From: Selaginella moellendorffii
Lineage: Eukaryota; Streptophyta; Lycopodiopsida; Selaginellales; Selaginellaceae
Direction of reading: 5' to 3'
DNA length: 64,000 nt
Assembly (NCBI RefSeq): GCF_000143415.4
Contig: NW_003314325.1
Coordinates: 359,369-423,368 of the forward strand
In this document: one piece after another, positions 35,685-44,984 of the stretch
How the letters are laid out: each line of letters begins with the position of its first letter
How positions within the stretch are numbered: the first letter of the stretch is position 1
Translations under genes and position numbers: made by a program
The notes under the pieces: model-generated
Database searches by the model: none
What the model saw: the letters and a program-made list of their open reading frames with translations, nothing else
What the model was told of the DNA's origin: nothing

Positions 35685-36036
35685 TCTGAAAGTGCAGAAA
35701 AGAAGTTAAGACCATACAAAAAATGATTGGAGAATGGCCTAAATCATAACATACCAAATAGCATGAGGCCACATGCCATTATTCAAACATGCTATTGACA
35801 CCCACGTGAAATTTCGCATTCACAAAATTGGCATGAGGCCTCATGCCATCTTGATATACACACAGCTGAAGGCAAGTAAAAACATATATGACAATACGCT
35901 AGCCATGAAATTGCAAGGGCCCAAGATGGCATGTGGCCTCATGCCATTTCTAAATGTGGTCCTAAGCCATTCCATGGTGAACATACCAGGAAGCACAAGT
36001 GCCGAATATCAAGAGGAAGCGGTAGCCACACCAAAG

Positions 36037-36220
36037 ACAGTGCCGCTCGCAACACCGCAACTACTCGTAGCGCCGCTCGCAACACTGCAATTGCTCGTAG
36101 CGCCGCTCGCACAAACTGCCACTCGCATAAACTGCCGCTCGCAATGGCGCTCGCAATGCCGCAACCGCTTGTAGACGCATAAACCACAGCTCACAACGCC
36201 GCTTACACAAGCAGCGCTCA
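36037..36220. repeat. GC-rich tandem array
   Basis: Imperfect tandem units around GCCGCTCGCAAC with variants (CACTCGCATAAACT, CGCTCGTAG). A related CACTCGCGCTTGCAT array lies at 37890-38070 in the same transposon. Confidence 0.7.
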
Positions 36221-36970
36221 CTGCGCTCAGCGGAACCAAGAACACGGCACACAAAAATGATAGACCTAGGAATGAGTTCGAGAATTCAAAAATAACACAC
36301 GCTTGAACGTCACATCAAATCCTCTGACAAACCAGATCTTATGATTCCTCTGACAAATTTCAAACTGAGTAGCTTCTAGACTTTGTTATCGGAGGTTGAA
36401 CTTTGTCACATCATGTCCTTGCCTCGATCCAGCTGTGCCATGTCAGTGATTCGAACTTTGCCATGCCGTGTCAGCGATCCGCGCCAAGATTATTCGCCGT
36501 GTAAAGGAATAATTATGCTGTGTGTGTACGTCCATTTATGGCAATATAAGGCCACACGCCATTCAAAGAATAATGCTAGTCGAGCATTTTTTGGTGCATT
36601 TTTGGGTTCAAAATTGCATGAGCCCACACGCTATAAAGTTTACCTGTACCAAAAATAGAAACAGCTTTATTTACTTGGGAATTTAAGTGGTTGAGGCATT
36701 TTTAAATTTACAAACACATGCCCTACTTACATTCCTTTGGTTGCTTAAAATTCAAAAATATTATAAACCTTTCTTTTTGCATTTTCAATGTTTTCAATTA
36801 TGGTTTTTGATTTTCGCAGGACCAGCCTAGTAATCTATTTGCATCCCGTCATGTTTATAGCTAGCTTTCGTTTGTCCCCTTCGCTAACCTGAGATACATC
36901 TGCTCGGCATCTACCTCTTATAGCATTTGCCCAGAAAGGGCATCTTTCTTCACGCAGCATTTGCCACATG

Positions 36971-36996
36971 TTTAGGGTTTAGGGTTTAGGGTTTAG
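36971..36996 (+). repeat. Interstitial telomere-type repeat
   Basis: Three and a half perfect units of the plant telomere repeat TTTAGGG. It lies inside the transposon, far from any gene start, so a telo-box promoter role is less likely than an insertion or repair scar. Confidence 0.9.
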
Positions 36997-37889
36997 CAAT
37001 TCAGTAGCTTGATAAACATGCAAATACAGAACTTGATGCAAAATCCTTTGATATGTCACAATGCCCCTAGGACCATAAACACATTTCAATAGAGAGGGTC
37101 CTTTCATTTCATAACTCCTTACGTAGATCTTGGTGAAACCAGAGTTAGTGAAGTTAGTTTCTTGTGATCCCACATCTGATTGTGATGTCCCTTTACAGTG
37201 TCGATGGAAAGGTCAATGCACACCAAACTGTAGAATCTTGGAGCAAAATAACGGTCGGATCTATGGCAAATGCCCCTGAAACATTGTAAGGCTTGTGTGG
37301 TCTCATGTGGCGTCCAATCGAGATGCTTCTTTGCAGGGTCATCAAGAAGGACATTGTATACCATTCTGTAAAATCTAGTTGCGATCTAACGGTTGGATCT
37401 CCAGAAAACTCAAAACAATCTCGCGCATGTCAGAATATTCTAGGAATATACTCCTATGTGCCCTTGAAAATGGCATGCAGCCCCACGCCATTCAAGAGAT
37501 AACGCCAGATGACGCCGAGCATTTTTTGGTGCATTTTTTGGGATCAAAATTGCATGAGCCCACACGCTTGAACGTCACATCAAATCCTCTGACAATTTAT
37601 TTAGCTGAACATCTGGCATTTTTGGAAATACAAGATGCTTTGGAATATCCAATCATGCATGGTATAAATATAGCGAGGGTATTAAATGATATCCCAATCA
37701 TGATCTTTCTTTTGGATTTCACGTGCATGCAGTCCGAGGAATGATGACGTTGCGGATTTCTTTTGGATTTCACGTGCATGCATGTGCGCGGCGATCCAGA
37801 AATTAATGGTGGCGCCCAAGTCCGAGGAATGATGATGTGGCAGGATTACCAACCGTCGTGACATTTCACGCGTGTGAGGTTAGGTTTTG

Positions 37890-38070
37890 CATTTTGCTTC
37901 GTACTCGCGCTCGCACACTCGCGCTTGCATCACACTCCCACTCGCGATCACGCTCACATTCGCGCTCATCTACCTTCTCTATAGGTTTCTCGTGTGCATC
38001 GGCGTCCACTCGCGCTTGCATCACACTCGCGCTCGCATCGCGCTCGTGTGCATCGGCGTCCACTTCAAGA
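37890..38070. repeat. CG-rich tandem array
   Basis: Imperfect repeats such as CACTCGCGCTTGCATCACACT and CGCTCGTGTGCATCGGCGTC. Both strands give Ser/Arg/His-rich or Ala/Cys-rich frames that look like artefacts of the repeat. Confidence 0.65.
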
Positions 38071-38492
38071 CACACCCAGTTTGTAACTTCGCCGCCAACT
38101 CCGCCGCCCACTCCGCCACCCACACGCAGCCCACTTGGCGTCCCGGGAGATTTCAGCGCCACTCTCCAACTGTAAGTGGCAGAGTAGCCTTGCTGCTACG
38201 ATCCGCTGCACACACAGTGCACATTCACCAGCGAGTTCGGCCTCGATTGTCACACCTCCACTCGGCTTCAAATGGTAAGTCTTTTAGGCCAAGTTGAAAA
38301 TGGCATGAGGCCACATGCCATTCAGTAGCAACATTGGCATGCACCGATTGGGCTCTCGAGTGCAGTCCGGTTACAGATGGTGTGTAGCCTCACGCCATCT
38401 TAGGATGCAGCCTCAAGACATCTGATGCAGTGGTGAATGGCGTGTGGCTTCACGTTATTTCCAGTTGCAAGCTTTTCATCTGTCAGCTCTAA

Positions 38493-41400
38493 TTGTTGTG
38501 CATTTCTGAACAGGCAAGGAATTGCGTTCTTCTTCCAGCCACTGTTAATGTGGATGCAGAGAAGGGGGAGGAGCTCACCAGTTGGACTTTCGGGATGGAA
38601 GGCGAGGATCTGAGGCTGTACAACACAGATGGTGGGAGAAAAGAATGCATGGGGATCCTCATCCAAGTGACAGACACTCCATGCAGTTCCATGCAAGAAT
38701 ATGGACTGGCACTTGTGGTAGAGACAGCGTCTGCCTTCAAGATCCACCTTGCACATCTTAGCGGCTTCCTGGAGGGGGGGCAGCAGCTATGAGGAATTCC
38801 TAGAGGGAGCTAGGGAGAGGTTGTTTAGGAGGCCCACAATTTCAAAGACGCTGCGGGTCTATGAAGATCACATGGAATCCACGGACCTCACCTACGACGA
38901 TGTTCAAAAACTATATTCCAACATTGAGCCGTTGAGAGTGCCTCCAATTCGTGAAGCAAAGGGGAAGGGGGTCGATCTGGAAACTACCCTGAAGCATAAA
39001 AGGGTGGTCAAGCTCAAGCCGACATCCGACTCTCCTCCAAAAAAGAAGCTACTCAGTGACGCCATTGCTTCGGGTTCGAACACTACACCCACCAAAAAGA
39101 AGAGCCGCAAAGAGCAGAAGAGCAAGAAGAGGCAGCAAAAATCGTCGCAGATAATAGTACTTGTTACTATTCCAACAAAATATATACAATCGACGTGAGC
39201 CGTATCAACATCCAAAGCAAATACAACCACAGGCTAGTATCTGATGAGTGGGTGGAGAAACTGAAGCAGAAGATGCTGGCAAGTCCAGTAACATCCGACA
39301 TCGCAGACGTGATCCCCTACTACCAAACAATGAAGGGCAAGACGAGGTTTCCAGACTTGATCAATAGGAAGGTGTTGGACGATCAGAACATCCGGTTCTA
39401 TGCCGTCTCCGGGTAGCATTCTAGCTTGGCGATGCAAGAGATAGTTGTAGATATTATGGTGGGCGAGGAGGTGAAGAAAGTCTTCAAGACAAGAGTTGTC
39501 CGCCTGATAAAAGGCAACTCGCCCCTCCGATCTATCATATACATCTCCCACGCGCAGAATGTCAAGCAAGAAACGTGCTACAAATCGGGTCTGCACGAGA
39601 CATTGGCACGAACACGGAAGCTCTGGGTTCAATTGAAGAAGCCACAAAAACCAGGACAAGGACGTGCACTAGCAACTAGCGCCTGGCAGGTAAGCCTCGT
39701 TGCATGTGGCATAGCATGTGGCCTCACGCCATTTCCATTGCAGGAATTCTCGAGTCTTCTATCGAAAACACTGGGGGTCAATGACACACTCAACATCCAT
39801 AACATTCTACTCGCGACAAAAGTTGTTTTTGACAAATGGGTAGATGTGCTGAGGAGGTACCATGACGGGGAGTTACTAAACTCAATGGGTGTGGAGGACG
39901 GCCAGAAGCCCAATGATTTGAAGCTCAACGCCTTGCGTTTCTCGCGGTCTCTAGATGGCGACGACCTTCTGACAGTGGCTAATGCTCTTCTACGTGGTGA
40001 GGTAGTCTTCAACAAAACCAAAATGACTCCCGGCCATATTGTGACATACGAGGACTTGTGCATGACTCTGAGAGCTCATGCGCTATTGAAGGATTGGATC
40101 TTCGAGCAAGTGGCCGTGGAGAGGGTGAGCATCGACACCACACAAGAGATGATGGAAGTGCTGGATTTGTCAAATGAAGACATCGACGAGTACATGAAGG
40201 GGGCCCCCAAGTTCATCGATCTGCTGTGGGATGCCACGAAAAGTAAAGCTGAGAAGTTGGATCAGTATCCAAATTTCATTAAGAATGATGTCGACCGCCG
40301 GCTTCAGAAACAGCTCGACCCCGCAGCAGAGGCTTATCGAGAACCTTACCGGGTATACTTGAATTCGGATGAGGATCAAAGGTGGAGGAGCATCGTTTCC
40401 CGCAGAGATGAGCAGGTCAAGAACATCTTTTGTGTGATGGACTTCACAAACAAGGAGATCACTCATGCAGACGAAGTCAGCTCCATCATTGACTTAATGG
40501 TGGGACTTGCGGAGGTGGAATCTTCAGTCCACTATATGATCTACGACTCCGAATCCTATCACAAGTTCTGGAAGGCCTTGAACGAGGTGAAGGCTTGGTT
40601 GAAAGGCAAGGAGATGCAGGAGATCCATGGGATAATGGCTAAGAAGAAGATACCGACGAATGTCCGCATCTTCACACTCGCCCTTGTTATTGGTCCTGCA
40701 GCAGAGTGGGACTGGAGTGACTTCCCAGCTTTGTTCGACAAGGCCGATCGAATTGATCTGAGGGAGGTCAATTTACCTGTGCCTGAGGAACTGAAGACGG
40801 CTATGGAGCTTTCGAATCCAAAGAAAGCTCCAGGTGTAGCATGGGAAATGCTCAGCTGGGTCTCCAACGCAATAGCGGGTGGGTCACCTGCTTCCGACTC
40901 CAAGGGCAAATGCGTTGTCGAGTACAACTGCGGCGGACTATTCTTTCGAGCCGCACTACTCAAGGGTGTCCCGTGTGTTGCGGTGACAAACTCCATTGAA
41001 GAGGTGACTTCAATGGAGCATATAATTACAGTTGCCAAAGAAAAACAGTATCTTCTCTGCGAACCTGGTGAGTACGCACTTTAAGTTTAAATGTTATCTC
41101 ACAAGCTCTGTATGCAAGAGCGTGGCCACCCCCAGATGCTGAAACGGCGTTAACAGCTACTGTTGAAGATACCCATGTTGGGCCGAGCTCACAACCTGCA
41201 CAAGGTAAGGTCACGTGAGGCCTCACGGCATTTTGATTATAGATTGTTGTGAATATTCACACACGAGGACTGAAAAGCGCACTGGTGGCGCGTCGAAGAA
41301 GGACAAACAGACAAGCAATAAGAAAAAAGGAGGTACAAATTATATTTGCAATGGCGTGTGGTCTCATGCCATTCCTTGCAGGAGACACTTCTTCAAAGGC

Positions 41401-42985
41401 AAAACAGGCAAGCACCAGCCAAGCTCAAACTGACAGTGGTCATAAAAAGCGAAAGCACGTTGGACAGTCGTCGGGATCAGAGGCGTTTGATTCGAAAAGG
41501 AAGAAGGGCAACGAAAAGATGATAGGTAATGCCTCACGGTTATGGCGTGTGTGCTCATGCCATTCATTGCAGATCAAGGGCTGAGTGAAAGCAGGCAGTC
41601 ACCACCTCCTGACTCAGATTCCTATGGCGGACTCCCCTTCCCCAATCTCAATGGAGAGGTACAATGGATGAGGGATGCTTTTCAAGTCAGGGCCACGTTT
41701 TTTTCATTTCATCGTCTTCGAAGGGTGCAAGAACGTGCAGAAACCATGTTAAGACAGTCGGGTGAGGATACGGTCCTAGGTCACGCACTAAAACAGGCTA
41801 TGGATGTCTTGTATTTTGAGATGGAGACTCGGCTAGATGATTTTCCTAAGATGGTCCTGGAAGAACAAGCCATCCAGCCTGAGCAGCCTATGGAAGAAAT
41901 GTAGGAGGGGGATGAGGAGCCAGAGAAAGATAATGAGCAGGAAAAGCAGAAGGACGAAGAGGAGGACAAAGAAGATGAGGACGAAGAAAAGGAGGACAAA
42001 GAGGACTTGGATGGTCCTCACAATGGTGACGATCACAATAATGACGACGACGATGATGACGACGATGGCCAGCCCAAGGTGGCCAAAGAGCAGTGGAGGA
42101 AGGTCATACAAGACAAACCATCAAGTAAATAATAGTACATCCATTCCTAACCTTTTACCATTTCTAACATTGTCCATGTAGGTCGCAGAGCAAATGGTAA
42201 GTAGAGATTATTCAGTTGAATTTACAAACTCTAGCCTTTAGTGTCGAGGAAGGATAGTGCCAAGCAAGGGTCGAAACGTATGTCCAATCCTTCAGAATCA
42301 GCAGTGCGCCCAAGTGATATCGGTCCTAGTTCCTCAATAGCAATTGATGGTAAATACAGTATAGTCGATTCAATGTGCTAATGAGTTTGTTTTTAGTAGC
42401 ACGGGAGGATACCATCTCAATCGAAGGGAGATATTTGGACATGCATATGGATCCGCCAGTGGACTCTACTTGCCTACAAGAGTCATCAGAGCTGGTGGAG
42501 GCTACTATCCATATCAACGCCAAGCAAGCTGACCACGCTCCACTTGATGCTGCCCATACCACTGAGTCAATCTTGTCCACGTATCCAACTGACGGTGACC
42601 AGGCGCCATTGGACCTGCATGAGGCCGCCCCAGCCGCCGAGCCGGTCGTATCCTCATTTCCAACGGACTCAACGTGTGCCCAATCGTCTAACTACGCGCC
42701 GTTGGAACCTCCCTACACCGCCCCTGCTGCCTGTTCGGTCATGTCCACTTTGCCAACGGAGGCACCAGCTGAAATGGCGTATGATCACACGCCATCAGAA
42801 CCACCCCATGCCACTATTGAGCCAGTTGTACCAGAGTCTACAGTTGAAATGGCATGTGCCCACATGCCATCGGATGCGATTGACCCCACATTGCAGAGGA
42901 GAGTATTTCCGCCCTTCACGTTTCCTCGACCAAAACCCTCTCAACGACCATCGGGAGCACCATTCACTAATATTGTAGATGGTAA
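38493..42985 (+). CDS. ParB/Srx-like multidomain protein with acidic and Pro-rich tail
   Basis: Part 1 (38515-39170) ends in a lysine-rich linker and shifts frame at a run of seven G near 38775. Part 2 (39195-39689) resembles a ParB/sulfiredoxin N domain: IYTIDVSRINIQSKYNHRL, then VSG-stop-HSSLAMQEI, where a TAG (39414) occupies the position of an expected Gln. Part 3 (39744-41067) is long and mostly helical, ending with CGGLFFRAALLKGVPCVAV, which faintly resembles a Rossmann methyltransferase motif. Short exons follow (41106-41204, 41243-41332, 41382-41525, 41573-42124 and others), with phase-1 introns, an Asp/Glu tract at 41905-42070 after a TAG at 41902, and Pro/Thr repeats to about 42985. 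Function is unknown. A DNA-acting ParB-like role is inferred only. Confidence 0.55.
39690..39743 (+). other. Palindrome-bearing short intron 1
   Basis: A 54 nt in-frame stop-free intron between CAG|gtaagc and ttgcag|GAA. It contains a palindrome copy at 39711-39732. Removal is inferred from the splice sites; retention would add 18 residues. Confidence 0.6.
41205..41242 (+). other. Palindrome-bearing short intron 2
   Basis: A 38 nt phase-1 intron from gtaagg to attatag. The palindrome copy at 41210-41231 occupies 22 of its bases. Confidence 0.7.
41333..41381 (+). other. Palindrome-bearing short intron 3
   Basis: A 49 nt phase-1 intron from gtacaa to ccttgcag. The palindrome lies at 41351-41372, immediately before the acceptor tract. 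Confidence 0.7.
41526..41572 (+). other. Palindrome-bearing short intron 4
   Basis: A 47 nt phase-1 intron from gtaatg to cattgcag. The palindrome is at 41542-41563, in the same position relative to the acceptor as in intron 3. Confidence 0.7.
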
Positions 42986-43006
42986 AATTGACTTGTACCA
43001 TTTTTT

Positions 43007-43891
43007 ATGCTGACGCATTTCATTTCAAAGTCACGGCGAAGGTACTGTATCGTTTTTGATCTGAACGGTGTCCTTTTCTCCCATGAGCGTGGCTCGTCCT
43101 CGAATGTCACTACACCCTCCAAAGCCTGCAGTCGCAAGTTGGTCAAAAGAGACAGATTCACATTAATCACACGGGAGAAACTGCGGGATCTAATAATGAC
43201 CATGCGACACTTAAAACAGAGGGCCGGGTTCAATTTGCAATTGGGAGTTTGGACATCCATGATGCGCCACAATGCATTAACGTTGCTACAGATGATGCAC
43301 GATCAGACGCGAGTAATATTACCATTTGACTTTCTCCTAACGCAGGAGGATTGCTTGACTATGGTCCATGTGAGGGGTAGCAAGCCCATCTTCGTCAAGC
43401 CAGAGGCTGTAGTGATGAACCGGACTGCTAGGTCAAGTGAAATCCTCATCATCGATGACTCGCCGATTAAAACTGCAGCAAACACGCACACATATGTAGT
43501 GCACCCCATCTCTTGCAGTATGGAAACTAGGGAGAAGAAACCGTATGTTCTGGGGGACCTTGCAAAACGGCTTGGAGCGATGGTAATAGAGAACCGGCCA
43601 GTCCAAGAGGTGGCTGCAGAAATTAACCAAATGGCAGATGGAACGGTATATCAGAAGCCATTTGATCGGACAGACACCAGTCATCATTTATGGCATTTAT
43701 ATTGTCTAGCCAAGCACTATCCGCATCTCCATAATCTGCTCAACCGAATGGGTTCTTCGACCACTGAACATGAGCGTGGACGTATTAGAGAAGAGATGGC
43801 ATTACTATTGGGTTTAAATCCTGATAGTGTGAAGAGTGATGAAATTCCAAGATTATTGTATAGGCGTTGGAGGCAAAAAATAACAGTCTGA
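43007..43891 (+). CDS. FCP1-like HAD-superfamily protein
   Basis: A 294-residue open frame from ATG 43007. The first 150 residues follow the FCP1/NIF homology domain (C-terminal-domain phosphatases and relatives). Motif I is CIVFDLNGVLF (residue 16 onwards), followed by LQLGVWTSMM and motif III as ILIIDDSPIK. In active members motif I is DxDx(T/V). Here the second Asp is Asn, so acid-base catalysis is probably lost or changed. The C-terminal half (YVLGDLAKRLGAMVIE onwards) is unfamiliar. It lies 20-100 bp behind the ParB-like gene's last exon and could be its 3' exon, but the splice frames I tried do not join. It is the last gene before the right TIR. Confidence 0.75.
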   Translation: MLTHFISKSRRRYCIVFDLNGVLFSHERGSSSNVTTPSKACSRKLVKRDRFTLITREKLRDLIMTMRHLKQRAGFNLQLGVWTSMMRHNALTLLQMMHDQTRVILPFDFLLTQEDCLTMVHVRGSKPIFVKPEAVVMNRTARSSEILIIDDSPIKTAANTHTYVVHPISCSMETREKKPYVLGDLAKRLGAMVIENRPVQEVAAEINQMADGTVYQKPFDRTDTSHHLWHLYCLAKHYPHLHNLLNRMGSSTTEHERGRIREEMALLLGLNPDSVKSDEIPRLLYRRWRQKITV

Positions 43892-44309
43892 GATGGCATG
43901 TATTTATTTAAAAATGTAACTTATTATGGCATGGGGTTCCATGCCATTGTATTAATATTAAAAGACAATTCTTTGAGAGGATTTGCATTATACTAGAAGT
44001 GTTACAGCATGTTATTGGAAGTCTACGAAGTTGTTTTATTAATAAGGGGAAAGTAAAGATTGAATGAGGACTTGGGCTCCACCTAGACTCGGAGCAACTG
44101 AGCCAATATTAAAAGGATGGAAAGAAATTGGACAACGATGACAAGGAGAAGAGAGAGGTGAAGCAGTGGCAGGGGGAGGAGAAGTGATTGAGTAGACATT
44201 TCCTTGTTTAAAATAAAATGGCATGTGCCTCAATGCAGTTGAATTTTGTTATATTTATATACTATATAAAGGTTTGGAAACCTTATTTTACAAGTGGGAT
44301 AATGACAAT

Positions 44310-44333
44310 TCCCACTTTAACAAAATAGAGCTT
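44310..44333 (-). repeat. Right terminal inverted repeat
   Basis: Reverse complement of the left TIR with one mismatch (T for C at TIR position 12). It is followed directly by AAGT. Confidence 0.85.
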
Positions 44334-44337
44334 AAGT
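44334..44337. other. Target-site duplication AAGT, right
   Basis: Matches 31820-31823. Sequence resumes repeat X from here (TAAGTAACAAT compared with TAGGTAACAAT at 46370). Confidence 0.75.
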
Positions 44338-44960
44338 AACAATTGCTTCCATCTTTACTATTATCTCTTATAAGAATGTGAACCCAAAGGATTTCTTGAT
44401 CCACAAGAGTGGAGAACCAAATATTGGTAAGAAAACCTTTGATATGGCTTGTGGATGCTGTAAAAATCCAATGTCCACCATGACAAGCCTAATATCAGAA
44501 CAAGAAACAATCTGATCACTCTTAATTTGAACACAAGGAATATATTTATAACCTTATATTTGAGAATATTTTAGTCAAATAGTCAATAGTAAGTTTGTAA
44601 AAGGAGTAGTATAATAGAGAAAATGGTGTTTTAGGGATTGCTATGGGTACTAATTGTTTGGACAACATTTCGTTGAAATGGCAGAGATGTGGTATGGAAG
44701 AGCTTGATCAATCTATGCTTTCTCGAGTTCTAGAGTTAATAGATTTGCCAACTATACTACAGTGTTGAGGTGTATGTAAATTTTGGAAGTGGACGATTAG
44801 CCTTGCATTGATGTACTCAACCATCCTAGAGATGCAATGAATAAACTCATCACTTAAGCCATATGGCATAGAATATTTAATATGTTAACCTAGTAATGAT
44901 TCCCTAATTTCTTGCTGACACAGTTTGGTCACTCTCTACTTGGTAGTGGCAACCTCACAA
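44334..44960 (-). mobile_element. Chromovirus 2, right part
   Basis: Continuation of the element interrupted at 31824. 44338-44790 matches 46375-46830. No open frame is seen; it probably represents the 5' leader or LTR of the minus-strand element. Confidence 0.6.
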
Positions 44961-44984
44961 TGTGAAACAAGTGCACACACATGA

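Larger units (their letters stand above)
35758..38458. other. Non-coding middle of transposon
   Basis: Contains ten copies of the 22 bp palindrome, two GC-rich tandem arrays (36037-36220 and 37890-38070), a telomere-like array (36971-36996) and two direct duplications (36588-36634 with 37518-37569, and a smaller one at 37708-37835). The open frames over the GC-rich arrays are low-complexity and not convincing genes. The region probably holds the promoters of the diverging gene sets. Confidence 0.6.
32368..44239. repeat. Dispersed 22 bp palindrome family (at least 22 copies)
   Basis: The unit is ATGGCATGNGG followed by its reverse complement, with W/N variation in the centre. Copies start at 32368, 32457, 33864, 33921, 35758, 35828, 35926, 36538, 36614, 37470, 37550, 38300, 38377, 38437, 39711, 41210, 41351, 41542, 42774, 42849, 43926 and 44218, and half-sites cluster at 32516-32550. 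Best copies: 35828-35849 and 35926-35947. They fall in intergenic DNA, introns and exons, on no fixed spacing. All lie inside the transposon. Confidence 0.9.
31824..44333. mobile_element. 12.5 kb TIR DNA transposon with DUF7869-like gene and cargo
   Basis: Borders are set by the interruption of repeat X, by 24 bp terminal inverted repeats (31824-31847 and 44310-44333, one mismatch) and by an AAGT duplication. From left to right it holds a DUF7869-type transposase-like gene (minus), a small two-repeat protein (minus), low-complexity and telomere-like DNA, a ParB/Srx-like multidomain gene (plus) and an FCP1-like gene (plus). At least 22 copies of a 22 bp palindrome occur inside it, and I find none outside. 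I cannot assign it to a named superfamily. Premature TAG stops and one likely frameshift suggest this copy is decayed, though the nearly intact TIRs suggest moderate age. Confidence 0.85.

Noticed and set aside
36009-38297. Open frames over the GC-rich arrays in the transposon
   Set aside because: Low-complexity Ala/Cys or Ser/Arg/His translations on both strands, explained by tandem repeats.
31820-44337. hAT-type 8 bp target duplication
   Set aside because: Eight-base flanks match at only 6 of 8 positions (ACAAGTAA and TTAAGTAA), whereas shifting the border by two bases gives a perfect 4 bp duplication and a longer TIR.
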